A stretch of DNA of 64,000 bases, taken from Kribbella antiqua (GTDB lineage: Bacteria > Actinomycetota > Actinomycetes > Propionibacteriales > Kribbellaceae). Under the pieces are notes generated by a model. That model searched no databases. It saw only the letters and a list, made by a program, of their open reading frames with translations, and had not been told where the DNA came from. Of the stretch, positions 45,754 through 55,498 are shown one piece after another; within the stretch, counting starts at the first letter, position 1; the number at the start of each line of letters is the position of its first letter. The stretch is from contig NZ_SLWR01000001.1 in NCBI RefSeq assembly GCF_004345665.1, forward strand, positions 248,001-312,000. The letters are read 5' to 3'. The translations under genes were made by a program, and so were the position numbers.

Positions 45754-46899
45754 TCAGCGGTGGATCAGCTGGACCTGCGGTTGAGTGTGCGGTCCGTGAA
45801 TCCGGCCTGTGGTCGACGACAGTCGTTGCCCGCTGGCGGCGCTGCGGTTCGCGATGATCTCCGCCGCGATCGAGATCGCGGTCTCCTCAGGGGTACGTGC
45901 GCCGAGGTCCAAGCCGATGGGTGAACACAGCCGGGCGAGCTGGGACTCGCTCACGCCCACCGCCCGCAACCGGGACAACCGATCCTCGTGGGTACGACGT
46001 GAGCCCATCGCTCCGATGTAGCCGGCGTCAGTACGCAACGCCACTTCCAGCAGCGGTACGTCGAACTTCGGGTCGTGGGTCAGCACGCACAGTGCGGTAC
46101 GGCGATCGACCAGGCCCTGCTCGAGTGCCTCCGCAAGGAAGCGGTGAGGCCACTTGACCACCACCTCATCCGCCTCGGGAAACCGCAGCCGGGTGGCGAA
46201 TACTCCCCGCGCATCGCACACCGTCACGTGATAGCCCAGGAACTTCCCGACCCGAGCCACGGACATCGCGAAATCGATCGCGCCGAACACGAACATCCGC
46301 GGCGGCGGCGTGAACGCCTGGACGAATACCGCGACCTCCGAACTCCCACACTCCCCCCGCGCGCCGTAGTACCGGATCGCCGTAGCGCCCTGCTCGAGCA
46401 TGCCCGCAGCATCCTCCAGTACGGTGGCGTCCAGGCCGGGGTCACCGAGACCGCCGGCGACCCCGTCCGGCCAGACGACAAGTCGCCGACCCAAGCGATC
46501 TCCTACCGTGACCACGGTCGCGACGGCAACCGGCCGACCCGAGTCAACCGCATCGGCCACCGCGTCGAACTCGGCGTACGACGCCACGTCGACCGGCTCC
46601 ACGAACACCTCGATGACGCCGCCACACGTCAGTCCTACGGCGAAGGCGTTGTCATCGGAGACGCCATAGCGCCGTACGGACGGTACGCCGGTCTCGATGA
46701 CCTCGCGAGCCACCTCATACACGTCGGCTTCAACACAGCCGCCGGACACGCTGCCAACCGCGACGCCCAAACCGGAGACCGCCATGGCCGCGCCTGGCTG
46801 GCGCGGCGCCGAGCGGAAGGTGTCGATCACGGTCGCCACCGCGAACCGGTCGCCGTCGGCGTACCACTGCCGAAGGTGTGGGAGAAGGTCACTGACCAT
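45754..46899 (-). CDS. XdhC/CoxI family molybdenum cofactor insertion protein
   Basis: A 381-residue XdhC/CoxI protein. The N-terminal domain has 'FAVATVIDTFRSAPRQPGAA' and 'SVSGGCVEADVYEVA'; the C-terminal Rossmann-like part has 'MFVFGAIDFAMSVARVGKFL' and 'YIGAMGSRRTHEDRLSRL'. XdhC carries and sulfurates the cofactor for xanthine-dehydrogenase-type enzymes. It is last in the molybdenum hydroxylase operon, overlapping the ligase gene by 11 bp. ATG 46899 is chosen; an earlier start at 47064 is shadow. Confidence 0.92.
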   Translation of the reverse strand: MVSDLLPHLRQWYADGDRFAVATVIDTFRSAPRQPGAAMAVSGLGVAVGSVSGGCVEADVYEVAREVIETGVPSVRRYGVSDDNAFAVGLTCGGVIEVFVEPVDVASYAEFDAVADAVDSGRPVAVATVVTVGDRLGRRLVVWPDGVAGGLGDPGLDATVLEDAAGMLEQGATAIRYYGARGECGSSEVAVFVQAFTPPPRMFVFGAIDFAMSVARVGKFLGYHVTVCDARGVFATRLRFPEADEVVVKWPHRFLAEALEQGLVDRRTALCVLTHDPKFDVPLLEVALRTDAGYIGAMGSRRTHEDRLSRLRAVGVSESQLARLCSPIGLDLGARTPEETAISIAAEIIANRSAASGQRLSSTTGRIHGPHTQPQVQLIHR

Positions 46900-48499
46900 A
46901 GAGCTGCTCGCGCAAGGTCTTCTTGGAGAACTTTCCGGTGCTGGTCTTGGGGACCTCGTCGATGAACTGGATCTCGTCAGGCAGCCACCACCGCGCAACC
47001 CGCGGGCGCAGGTGTTCGAGGACGTCCTCGGCCGTGAGAACCGCGCCGGTCTTGACGACCACACAGGCGACTGGGCGCTCCGACCACTTGACGTCGGGCT
47101 TGGCGATCACAGCAGCCTCGGAAACCGAAGGGTGCGCCATGATGTGATTCTCCAACTCCACCGAGGAAATCCACTCGCCGCCGGACTTGACCAGGTCCTT
47201 GGCCCGGTCGACCAGCCGCAGGTAGCCGTCCTCCTCGATCACCGCCACGTCCCCGGTGCGCAACCAGCCGTCGTCGGTGAAGTTCGGATCATCGTGGCTG
47301 CCGAAGTAGCCGCTGGCGATCCAGGGACCGGAGGCGTGCAGCTCCCCCACCGAGGCCCCGTCCCAGGGCTGCTCGACGCCGCTGTCCGGGTCCACGACGC
47401 GCAGATCCACGAGCGGCACCGGCTGCCCCTGACTCGCTCGTACGTGTTGCAACTCCTCCTGCGTGAGATCCGCATGGTGCGACCGCAGGGTGGCCGCCGT
47501 CCCGATCGGGCTCGTCTCCGTCATCCCCCACGCCTGCGTGATCGGCAGCCCGATCGCCTCTCGCCACGCCTCGGACAACGTTGACGGAATCGCCGACCCG
47601 CCGCCGACGACCAACCGCAGGCTGCTCAGGTCATGCTCGTTCAACAACGGCACCGCGCCCATCCAGATCGTTGGCACCCCGGCGGTGAACGTCACCCGAT
47701 GCCGCTCGATCAGCCCCAACAGCGCGACCGGCGTCATCGACGGCCCAGGAAACACCAGATCGGCACCAGCGAGTACGGCGGCATACGGCAGCCCCCACGC
47801 GTTGACATGGAACATCGGTACGACGGGCAGCAGCACGTCCCGCTCACTGAGCCCGAAAACGTCCGCGGTCAGCGGCATCAGCGAATGCAGCAAGGTGGAC
47901 CGATGTGAGTAGAGCACCCCCTTGGGATTGCCGGTGGTCCCGGAGGTGTAGCACAGAGCGGCAGCAGTGTTCTCGTCGTCGATCTCGAAGCGACCCTGCT
48001 TCGGCGCGGCCTGGGCCAGCAGCGTCTCGTAGTCCCGCACCCGCGGGTCGTCCGGGATCGGTGTGTCGGCACCGTCGTCCATCACCACGAAGAGCCGCAC
48101 TGACGGCAGCTGATCGGCCAGCGGCCAGAGAACCGGCAACAGCGACCGGTCCACGAAGATCACCTCGTCGTCGGCGTGCTGGACGATGTAGGTGAGCTGG
48201 TCTGCGAACAGCCGGATGTTCAGCGTGTGCAGGACTCGCCCGGTGCAGGGCACCGCGAAGTACAGCTCCAGGTGGCGGCCGGTGTTCCAGCCGAAGGTTC
48301 CGACGCGCGCCTGCGGACCAAGTCCGAGCTGGTCCAGAACGGTCGCGAGCCGTCGGACGCGCTGCGCCCACTCGGCGTAACTCATGGACTCCTCGCCGAT
48401 GGCGGTCGCGGTCACGATGTTCTTGTGACCGAACAGCTGCTCGGCGCGGTGGAACACGTGCGGCAGCGCCAGCGGCCGATCCTGCATCAGGCCATGCAT
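46889..48499 (-). CDS. AMP-forming acyl-CoA ligase
   Basis: A 536-residue adenylate-forming enzyme. 'CYTSGTTGNPKGVLYSHRS' (P-loop-like) lies near residue 185, 'AWGMTETSPIG' near 325, 'WLRTGDVAVIEEDGYLRLVD' near 410 and 'TSTGKFSKKTLRE' at the end with the catalytic Lys. It joins a carboxylic acid to CoA. It resembles medium/long-chain fatty-acid or aryl CoA ligases. TGATG overlap with the 2Fe-2S gene, and insertion inside a molybdenum oxidase operon, suggests the acid comes from aldehyde oxidation. Confidence 0.92.
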   Translation of the reverse strand: MHGLMQDRPLALPHVFHRAEQLFGHKNIVTATAIGEESMSYAEWAQRVRRLATVLDQLGLGPQARVGTFGWNTGRHLELYFAVPCTGRVLHTLNIRLFADQLTYIVQHADDEVIFVDRSLLPVLWPLADQLPSVRLFVVMDDGADTPIPDDPRVRDYETLLAQAAPKQGRFEIDDENTAAALCYTSGTTGNPKGVLYSHRSTLLHSLMPLTADVFGLSERDVLLPVVPMFHVNAWGLPYAAVLAGADLVFPGPSMTPVALLGLIERHRVTFTAGVPTIWMGAVPLLNEHDLSSLRLVVGGGSAIPSTLSEAWREAIGLPITQAWGMTETSPIGTAATLRSHHADLTQEELQHVRASQGQPVPLVDLRVVDPDSGVEQPWDGASVGELHASGPWIASGYFGSHDDPNFTDDGWLRTGDVAVIEEDGYLRLVDRAKDLVKSGGEWISSVELENHIMAHPSVSEAAVIAKPDVKWSERPVACVVVKTGAVLTAEDVLEHLRPRVARWWLPDEIQFIDEVPKTSTGKFSKKTLREQLYGQ

Positions 48500-48975
48500 C
48501 ACATGTCCTTGGCGCCGGCCTTGATGGCCTCGCGAATCCGGGAGTAGGTGCCGCACCGGCAGATGTTGCGCAGCTCGTCGAGATCCGCGTCGCCGATCTC
48601 GTGACCCTCCGCGTGGGCCTGCTTGACCTTGGCCACGGCGGCCATGATCTGGCCGGGCTGGCAGTAGCCGCACTGCGAGACGTCGTACTCCAGCCAGGCC
48701 TGCTGCATCGGGTGCAGGTCCTGGCCGACCGTCGCCGGCAGGCCCTCGATGGTGGTGATCTCATCGGTCGGCTCGATGTCCTTGACCGGCACCGCGCAGG
48801 GGTTGAACGCCTTGCCGTTGATGTGGGAGGTGCACGACTTGCAGACCTCCAGTGCGCATCCGTACTTCGGTCCGGTGACGCCGAGCAGATCGCGGAGAAC
48901 CCACAGCAGCCGGACGTTGTCCTCGGCCTCGACGCTGATCTGCTTGCCGTTGAGCTTGAAACTGTGCGTAGGCAT
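48499..48975 (-). CDS. (2Fe-2S)-binding subunit of a molybdenum hydroxylase
   Basis: A 158-residue small subunit. The plant-type cluster ligands are in 'YGCALEVCKSCTSHINGK' (C-x4-C-x2-C) plus a downstream Cys, and the second cluster ligands are in 'CGYCQPGQ' and 'CRCGTYSRIREAI'. This is the electron-transfer partner of the large molybdopterin subunit encoded just upstream. ATG 48975 follows GAGGAA. No FAD subunit gene is present, as in isoquinoline 1-oxidoreductase-type enzymes. Confidence 0.94.
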   Translation of the reverse strand: MPTHSFKLNGKQISVEAEDNVRLLWVLRDLLGVTGPKYGCALEVCKSCTSHINGKAFNPCAVPVKDIEPTDEITTIEGLPATVGQDLHPMQQAWLEYDVSQCGYCQPGQIMAAVAKVKQAHAEGHEIGDADLDELRNICRCGTYSRIREAIKAGAKDM

Positions 48976-48982
48976 GGATTCC

Positions 48983-51325
48983 TCAGAAGGTGTGGTCGAG
49001 ACCGTCGGTCGGTGACTGCGGGGTGGACGGCTCCAGCGGCAGCGGTTCGAAGCCGAGCGTGCCGTGGTTGATCGGGAAGTACGTCGGCATCGTGCCGGTG
49101 GCGCGGGCATAGGCACACGCGACCGCGGCGAACGCAGGGGCCACCGCCAGCTCACCGGCTCCGCTGGGCGTGTCGCTGGTGTTGGGCATGATGACCACCT
49201 GCACGTCCGGTGGGGTATTCCACTGGCGCGTGTAGAAGTAGTTGTCCCAGCTGCCTTCCAGCGGCATGCCGTTCTTGATGTGCAGGCTCGAGGTCAGCGC
49301 CAACGCGATGGCGTCCTGCAGACCGCCGATCATCTGCGCTTCCAGCCCGCGAGGATTGATGCAGAACCCTGGGTCGACCACGATCAGGGCCTTTGTCACC
49401 CGTGGTCCGGCCACGCCGTCCTGGATGGGCCGGTTCACCGTTTCGGGCCGGCAGTCGATCTCGACCAGCGTCGCGACCGCGCCGCGGTACTCCGCGTGCA
49501 CCCCGACACCTTGCGCCGTACCTTTCGGCATCGCCTTACCCCATTGGCCGGCCTCGGCCGCCTTGTTCAGCGCCGCCAGCAAGCGCGGATCCTTGAGGAA
49601 GTTGCGGCGGAACCGGACCGGGTCCTGGCCCATCTTCGCGGCGAGCCGATCGACCACGAGCTCCTCGGCACACACCACGTTCGGCGAGTAGATGTTGCGC
49701 ATGCTGCCGGTGTTGAACTTCAGCGGGATCTCGTTGAGCAGCTGCGTGGTGACGCCGAAGTTGTACGGCGAGGACTGGCTGAGCGCGAAGATCGTCTCGG
49801 CGAACGAAAGGTTGCCGCCGACCGGCAGGTGCGCGGCGGTCGAGGTGATCATCTCGCCGAGCCCGTGACCGAAGTCGGTCTGCACACTGGTGTGCCGCTG
49901 CTCGTAGCTGAGCACGTTGCCGGCCAGGTAGTTCACCCGTACGCGCGACGTGCACATCGGGTGGGTGCGCCCTTGGCGGAAGTTGTCGGTGCGCGACCAG
50001 GACAACTTGACCGGCTTGCCCATCTTCTGGGAGATCTCCGCCGCCTCGGCGGCCACGTCATGGAACAGGTGCCGCCCGAACGAACCGCCACCCTGGACGA
50101 CGTGCACCAACACCTTGTCGATCGGGAGGCCGAGCTGTTTGGCGATGTCCTCCTGGGCGACGATCGGCACCTTGAGGCTGGACCAGATCTCCGCACTGTC
50201 CGGGCGGACGTCGGCGATCGCGCAATCCGGTTCGAGCGGGCTGTTGCTGGCGAAGGCGAAGACGAATTCGGCGTCGATCGTGTTGGACAGCAGCGGCGGC
50301 ACGGTCATCGGCACCTGGGCGGCGCGTAGCTTCGCCAGCACGGTGGCGTCGGACTCTTTGTCCACCGTGCCAGGTCCCCAGGTCGCGTCGACCACCTGGA
50401 TCGCGTCGATGCACTGGCCGAACGTGTCGCCCCGGATCGCCACACCGTGGGTGATCGCGACGACATCGGTGATGCCCGGCATCGCGCGTACCTCGGCGAG
50501 ATTGTTGACCGACACCACCGTGCCGTTGATCGTCGGCGGCCGGGCCACCATGGTCGGCTTGGCGTTCGGGACCTGCAGGTCCATCCCGAATTCCTTGCGA
50601 CCCGTGACGATGTCGTGAGCGTCGACGCGGTTGTGCGCGCGTCCGAGGATGGTGAACTGGGACTGGGATTTGAGCTGGGCGGAGACTGCGATCGTCTTCG
50701 TGCTGGCGGCCGCCTTCGCCAATGACCCGTACGTCGCGGTCCGTCCGTTCGGGCCACTGACCACACCGTTGCCCGTCGCCAGCTGGCCCGTCGGCACATC
50801 CCATTGCGCGGCGGCCGTCTCCACCAGGCGTTGCCGGGCGATCGCGGCGGCCGTGCGTACAGGCAGGTACATGCTGCGCATCGAGTTCGACCCGCCGGTC
50901 AGCTGATTCATCAGCAGCTCCGGCCGCGCGTCGGCGAGGCCGATGGTGATCTTGTCCATCGGCAGGTCCAGTTCCTCGGCGACCATCATCGCGATCGCTG
51001 TGGTCACGCCCTGGCCGACCTCGGCCCTGGGTACGGCGAAGAACGCCGTACCGTCGGTCTTCAGCTCGACCGAGATCAGGCCGGACGTCGGTGCGGCGGC
51101 GAGATTCTGCAGATCTCCGAGGTCGAAGATCTCCTCCGGCTGCGGCAGCGAGGGAACAGCCGCATCCGCCTTCCGCGGGTCCGAGGAGTCGGCGATCCAG
51201 CTCACGCCGACCGCCAAGGTGGGCGCGGCGAGCAGGTATCCGAGGACGCGACGGCGCCCCACCCGGCCGCCTTCGCCGGCGGGGCTCTCGGTGGGACGGT
51301 CCGGCGAACGACGGTGTTCGGCCAT
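48983..51325 (-). CDS. Molybdopterin-binding large subunit, isoquinoline 1-oxidoreductase type
   Basis: A 780-residue xanthine-dehydrogenase-family large subunit. A twin-arginine-like leader ('GRRRVLGYLLAAPTLAVG') indicates export with a folded cofactor. Substrate/Mo-cofactor blocks such as 'HVVQGGGSFGRHLFHD' and 'SGAGELAVAPAFAAVA' are present. Two-subunit enzymes of this type oxidise N-heteroaromatics or aldehydes outside the cytoplasm. ATG 51325 follows GGAGGAA. The accessory XdhC is encoded at the end of the same operon. Which substrate is oxidised is not readable. Confidence 0.93.
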   Translation of the reverse strand: MAEHRRSPDRPTESPAGEGGRVGRRRVLGYLLAAPTLAVGVSWIADSSDPRKADAAVPSLPQPEEIFDLGDLQNLAAAPTSGLISVELKTDGTAFFAVPRAEVGQGVTTAIAMMVAEELDLPMDKITIGLADARPELLMNQLTGGSNSMRSMYLPVRTAAAIARQRLVETAAAQWDVPTGQLATGNGVVSGPNGRTATYGSLAKAAASTKTIAVSAQLKSQSQFTILGRAHNRVDAHDIVTGRKEFGMDLQVPNAKPTMVARPPTINGTVVSVNNLAEVRAMPGITDVVAITHGVAIRGDTFGQCIDAIQVVDATWGPGTVDKESDATVLAKLRAAQVPMTVPPLLSNTIDAEFVFAFASNSPLEPDCAIADVRPDSAEIWSSLKVPIVAQEDIAKQLGLPIDKVLVHVVQGGGSFGRHLFHDVAAEAAEISQKMGKPVKLSWSRTDNFRQGRTHPMCTSRVRVNYLAGNVLSYEQRHTSVQTDFGHGLGEMITSTAAHLPVGGNLSFAETIFALSQSSPYNFGVTTQLLNEIPLKFNTGSMRNIYSPNVVCAEELVVDRLAAKMGQDPVRFRRNFLKDPRLLAALNKAAEAGQWGKAMPKGTAQGVGVHAEYRGAVATLVEIDCRPETVNRPIQDGVAGPRVTKALIVVDPGFCINPRGLEAQMIGGLQDAIALALTSSLHIKNGMPLEGSWDNYFYTRQWNTPPDVQVVIMPNTSDTPSGAGELAVAPAFAAVACAYARATGTMPTYFPINHGTLGFEPLPLEPSTPQSPTDGLDHTF

Positions 51326-51453
51326 GAAGATTCCTCCGTGTTCGACCAATGCTGGAGACGCAGTCTGGCAGCGCAGGCGGCTTTCGCGGCATGGCCAGGA
51401 CGCCTACGTTTTGCGCAGCCACACTGTGCACAACGCACAGCCGGAGGGATCGG

Positions 51454-52692
51454 TTACTGCGGCGGAAACAACCGGATGGCACGCAGCGCGAGACCGAGTT
51501 CCACGTGGGAGGTCACGTCGGTCAGGTTGCGGCCGGTGATCTGGTGGATCCGGTGGAGCCGATTGATCACCGTGTTGCGGTGGCAGTGCGCCAACTCGGC
51601 CGTACCGCGGATCGAACCGCCTGCGGTCACCCACTTCTCGAGGGTGTCGAGCAACAGCTCACGTTCGGCCGCGGGTACCTTCATCAACGGCACCAGCCAC
51701 GCCTGGACGAGTTGCTCGGCCAGCTCCGGAGCACTGAGCAGCAACGCTTCGGGCAGCCGCTCCGTCAGCGACGCCACCCCGAGCTCACCAGCCGGCAGAG
51801 TCCGCCGCGCCAGCCTCGCCTGACGATACGCAACGTCAACATTCGCTAAACCTGTGACGACACCGGACATGCCCGCCGGCACCTGCAGGTTGTCGCGCAG
51901 CAGCCTGAGCACCACGTCCGGCGACTCGGTGCCTAGGGCAAGCAACCCGACGACCGCGCCGGCCCGCGTCTGCCAGGCCGAGCCGACTCGTACGACGGCC
52001 ATCCGCCGTACGAGCGAAGTGGTCAGGCGGTCGTCGTCGGTCTGGGTGTCGATCGCCACCACCGCATAGGGGCCATTTACGGGGACGTCGAGGACCGTCG
52101 CCGCCTCATGGACGAAGGCCGGGTCCTTCGCGCGGCCGTGGAGCAGTCCCTCCCACAGCGTCGCCCGGCGCTGCTCGTCGGCGCGGACGAGTTGGCGTTC
52201 CGTGGTGTGATAGGCGACCGCGACCTGCGAGGAGGTGGTGTCGACAACCTCCCAGACCTTGCTCGCCACATCCAGCAGGACATCGGTGTCAGCCACACCC
52301 AGCGCGCGGGCCTCCTCGATCAGCGCCTCCCACACCAACCGCCCGCCGAGGCGGAACGAGCGGAGCACGTCGTCCAGGGCCATCCGCTGCTCGGCCCGGC
52401 GCCGCCCTGTCTCATGCGCGGCGTCGAAGTAGTCCTCGGTGACCGACCCGTCCGGGTGATGATCCGCTCCGGCGATCATCTGCACGACCCGGGCGATGTT
52501 GTCGTGACAGGACTGCCACAGGTCTTCCGCCGGAACCGAGTTCATCTCCCGGTAGGCCGGGTTCTGCTCGTAGATGGTCTGAACCAGCGCGTCGGTCACC
52601 GCCGGCAGTTGCGCCAGCATGCTCCTGGCCAGCGACTCCGCAGTCTGCGGCGCCACCGGCAGCACCGCGTCCTGACCTGCCACCTCGCCCAT
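51454..52692 (-). CDS. PucR family transcriptional regulator
   Basis: A ~412-residue regulator. The C-terminal helix-turn-helix ('GSIRGTAELAHCHRNTVINR', then 'RIHQITGRNLTDV') is of the PucR/CdaR type; the N-terminal ~240 residues form a helical sensor. It lies 128 bp upstream of the molybdenum hydroxylase operon on the same strand and is a likely activator of it. PucR-type proteins commonly control purine or aromatic catabolism. The start could also be GTG 52722. Confidence 0.9.
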   Translation of the reverse strand: MGEVAGQDAVLPVAPQTAESLARSMLAQLPAVTDALVQTIYEQNPAYREMNSVPAEDLWQSCHDNIARVVQMIAGADHHPDGSVTEDYFDAAHETGRRRAEQRMALDDVLRSFRLGGRLVWEALIEEARALGVADTDVLLDVASKVWEVVDTTSSQVAVAYHTTERQLVRADEQRRATLWEGLLHGRAKDPAFVHEAATVLDVPVNGPYAVVAIDTQTDDDRLTTSLVRRMAVVRVGSAWQTRAGAVVGLLALGTESPDVVLRLLRDNLQVPAGMSGVVTGLANVDVAYRQARLARRTLPAGELGVASLTERLPEALLLSAPELAEQLVQAWLVPLMKVPAAERELLLDTLEKWVTAGGSIRGTAELAHCHRNTVINRLHRIHQITGRNLTDVTSHVELGLALRAIRLFPPQ

Positions 52693-52746
52693 GGTTGGCA
52701 CAGCATGGCACACCACCCCCACCCCTGACAGTCCTCGCGCGGTCCA

Positions 52747-53367
52747 TCACGCCTTCCAGGGGCTGATGGGGAAGTCAAAATAGGTGTCGGGGTAAGGCTC
52801 GTCTTTGAGCGTGTAATGCCACCACTCGCAATCGTATGAGCTGAACCCGCTGGCCTCCATGATCGAACGAAGGTATTGACGGTTTCTCGCTTCGGCGTCA
52901 GAGATTCCTGTTGCTCCGTGATGCGAGACTGAATCCATCAAGTCATGGTCACCGCCCATCGGAGCCAGTTCACCGGTCGCCAGATGATAGAGCGTCAAGT
53001 CGACAGCACTGCCCCGGCTGTGACCAGACTTGACCGCCACATACCCTCTTTCAAACATCTCGGCGCGGTCGATCTTCGGATAGTGCCGCAACTTCGTGCG
53101 GCCGTCCTCCGGCTGTTTTGACCAGCGCAGGAAACAATCTACGGCGCGCTGCGGACGGTAGCCATCCCAAAGAAGCAAGCCGAAGCCAAGTGACGCGGCC
53201 GCCTCTCGGGCGCTTTCGAGGGCGGCACACAAGGCCCTCGTGCCAACAATCCGATTGGCCAGATATCCGTCCACCGGTCTGCCGGTGAAGTTGTCCCACG
53301 TCGCGTACTTGGAATCCCACCGCACTCCGGGGACAAACTCGTCCACGAAGACAAGGTCAGCTTGCAT
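52747..53367 (-). CDS. vanX: D-alanyl-D-alanine dipeptidase VanX
   Basis: A 206-residue zinc dipeptidase. The catalytic pattern is 'SGHSRGSAVDL' (SxHxxGxAxD) near residue 112 and 'CEWWHYTL' near 181. VanX destroys D-Ala-D-Ala so that only D-Ala-D-Lac enters peptidoglycan precursors. It is last in the vanHAX unit and overlaps vanA by 11 bp. Base composition of this and the two preceding genes looks lower in GC than the surrounding DNA. Confidence 0.96.
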   Translation of the reverse strand: MQADLVFVDEFVPGVRWDSKYATWDNFTGRPVDGYLANRIVGTRALCAALESAREAAASLGFGLLLWDGYRPQRAVDCFLRWSKQPEDGRTKLRHYPKIDRAEMFERGYVAVKSGHSRGSAVDLTLYHLATGELAPMGGDHDLMDSVSHHGATGISDAEARNRQYLRSIMEASGFSSYDCEWWHYTLKDEPYPDTYFDFPISPWKA

Positions 53368-54403
53368 CGGCTTTACCTGTCAACGCCAACGACACCATCC
53401 GGTCGATCACCTCACCAAGCGGCAACCCGGCGGCCGCCATCATCCTCGGATAACGGCTGTACGACGTCATGCCAGGCAGCGTATTGACCTCGTTGAGGAC
53501 CACAGTTCCATCTTCCTTGAGGAACATGTCCACCCGGGCCAGTCCCTTGCATCCCAAGGCACGATAGATGGCCTTTGCGGTCTCCTGCACGCGCGAGCGC
53601 ATCTCGGCTGGAATGTCCGCGGGGACGATCGGAGTCGAGTTGTCGGAACCGCGTTCGGGCGTACTCTCCTGGTGGATTCTGAAAAAGCCATGGGACAGCG
53701 CAATCCGATCCACCTCTCCGGCAATCAGCTCGAGATCGTCACCCAGGATGGCGCATCCGACCTCGCTGCCGGCCACAGACTGTTCGATCAGCACCTTCGA
53801 GTCGTACTGCCGTGCGGCCTCCAGCGCACTCGGCAACTCTTCCTTGCGAGCGACCTTGCTGACGCCGAAAGACGAACCCGAGCGGGCAGGCTTGACAAAG
53901 ACGGGATAGGTCAGCTGCTCGGGATCAACAGTCTCGTCAGCGGCGACGGTCCAGAATTTCGGCGTGGCGATTCCCGCGTTCTTGACGACGACGTAGGCAA
54001 GGGACTTGTCCATACACAGGGCAGAACTTGGGATATCGCAGCCCGCGTACGGGATGCCGGACAGTTCCAGCAAGCCCTGAATCGCGCCATCTTCGCCGAG
54101 CTTGCCATGCAGAACCGGCAACACCACGTCTAGCTCGATCGTCTCGCATCGCCCCTGTTCCAGGACCAGCAAGCCATGTGCGCCTCGGTCCGGCGACAGC
54201 ACGGCGGGACGGCAACCGCCGCTCTCCCAGTCTGCGCCAGGGCCATCACAAAGCTGCCACACACCGTCCTTCGTGATCCCGAGATAGTACGGTTCATACT
54301 TTTCGGTATCGAGGTGTTTGGCGACCTCCTGCGCAGATTTGATAGAGATGGGATGCTCCTCGGAGCAGCCGCCGAAGATGATGCCGACTTTCAGTCTATC
54401 CAC
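53357..54403 (-). CDS. vanA: D-alanine--D-lactate ligase, VanA type
   Basis: A 348-residue ATP-grasp ligase. 'VGIIFGGCSEEHPISIKSAQ' opens the protein and 'HGKLGEDGAIQGLLELSGIP' plus 'VFVKPARSGSSFGVSKV' are typical of D-Ala-D-Lac ligases. It makes the depsipeptide that replaces D-Ala-D-Ala and lowers vancomycin affinity. I place the start at GTG 54403, preceded by AGGAAACAGC and giving the usual N-terminus; ATG 54421 is the alternative. It overlaps vanH by 8 bp. Confidence 0.95.
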   Translation of the reverse strand: MDRLKVGIIFGGCSEEHPISIKSAQEVAKHLDTEKYEPYYLGITKDGVWQLCDGPGADWESGGCRPAVLSPDRGAHGLLVLEQGRCETIELDVVLPVLHGKLGEDGAIQGLLELSGIPYAGCDIPSSALCMDKSLAYVVVKNAGIATPKFWTVAADETVDPEQLTYPVFVKPARSGSSFGVSKVARKEELPSALEAARQYDSKVLIEQSVAGSEVGCAILGDDLELIAGEVDRIALSHGFFRIHQESTPERGSDNSTPIVPADIPAEMRSRVQETAKAIYRALGCKGLARVDMFLKEDGTVVLNEVNTLPGMTSYSRYPRMMAAAGLPLGEVIDRMVSLALTGKADAS

Positions 54404-55433
54404 GCTGTTTCCTGCTTTCATACTTCAGGCAATTGATGATCGAGTTTTCAACGGTGTCGCTCAAGGCGCGGTCTGTGTAGTACGCGGTGTGCGGACTGAT
54501 GAGCACGTTGGGCAGTTCGTGCAACCGCAGCAACAGTTCGCTTTCGATGGGTTTGTTTCTGCAGTCGGCGTAGAAGATTCCTTCCTCTCCTTCGACGACA
54601 TCCAGCGCGGCGCCGCCCAATCTGCCGCTTTCCAGGGCTGGAACAAGGGTCTCGGTGTCGAGGAGAGCGCCGCGTCCAGTGTTGACAATGAACGCGCCGT
54701 GCTTCATCTGCTTGATACGTTGACGATTCAAGAGATGGTGCGTATCCGCGGTGAGCGGTGTATGGAGCGTGACGATGTCGCTGTGCTGTAGCAGTTCATC
54801 GAGAGGAACGTAGTTGGCCGAGGTCTTGGGACGATTGTCATAAGCCAGCACCCGGCAGCCGAAGCCTCGCAGCCTGTCCATGACCGCGGCGCCGATGCGA
54901 CCTGTTCCGATGACGCCGACGGTGAGGTCGCGTAGTTCTTTCCCGCGCACGTCATTCAGGCGATAGTCATGGGCTTCGACACGACGGATGACGGACTTTG
55001 CCTGTCGCACCGCCATGAGCATCAGCATCAGCGTGTAGTCGGCGACACTGTCGGGCGAGTAGGTGACGTTCTCGACGAAGATCCCGACGCGCGCCGCATA
55101 CCTCAGATCGATGTGGTTGTATCCGATGCTCCTGGTCGACATATACGTGACGCCGACCTGGCTGAGCGCCCGAAGAGTGGCGCTGGTGATCTGGCTCTTA
55201 TGACCGACGCTGACGCACCGGTTGCCGAAGGCCAGCTCGACATTCGCCTGAGTGACCGCTGCCTCGGTGATGGTCGGCACCACCCCAAAGCGAGGCGCCA
55301 ACTCCCGGAACAGGACAGCCTCATCCTGCCCACACCCAAAGACCGTGATTCCCGTTGCCGGCACGGCCGAGGAGGAAGCAGACACCAGCCACCGCTCAAG
55401 AGCCGCTGTCCGCACCGATTCGCTGTAGTCCAT
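54396..55433 (-). CDS. vanH: D-lactate dehydrogenase VanH
   Basis: A 345-residue D-2-hydroxyacid dehydrogenase that reduces pyruvate to D-lactate for the VanA ligase. The NAD motif 'VIGTGRIGAAVMDRL' lies near residue 160 and the catalytic 'LISPHTAYYTD' near 310. It heads the vanH-vanA-vanX unit. No ribosome site precedes the ATG; the conserved van box begins only 22 bases upstream, suggesting a leaderless or very short-leader transcript. Confidence 0.95.
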   Translation of the reverse strand: MDYSESVRTAALERWLVSASSSAVPATGITVFGCGQDEAVLFRELAPRFGVVPTITEAAVTQANVELAFGNRCVSVGHKSQITSATLRALSQVGVTYMSTRSIGYNHIDLRYAARVGIFVENVTYSPDSVADYTLMLMLMAVRQAKSVIRRVEAHDYRLNDVRGKELRDLTVGVIGTGRIGAAVMDRLRGFGCRVLAYDNRPKTSANYVPLDELLQHSDIVTLHTPLTADTHHLLNRQRIKQMKHGAFIVNTGRGALLDTETLVPALESGRLGGAALDVVEGEEGIFYADCRNKPIESELLLRLHELPNVLISPHTAYYTDRALSDTVENSIINCLKYESRKQRG

Positions 55434-55455
55434 GCCAACCAGTAAAGGAGGCTTT

Positions 55456-55487
55456 GTGTTGTCACCACGTATGCGGTTTTCGATATG
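55456..55487 (-). promoter_or_regulatory. van box 2, before vanH
   Basis: A 32-bp element that matches the box at 57855-57886 at all but four positions. Both contain GTGTTGTCAC on the plus strand and GGTTTTCGATA. It lies 22 bases before the vanH start. A VanR-controlled promoter is the natural reading. Confidence 0.75.
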
Positions 55488-55498
55488 CCAACCACATG

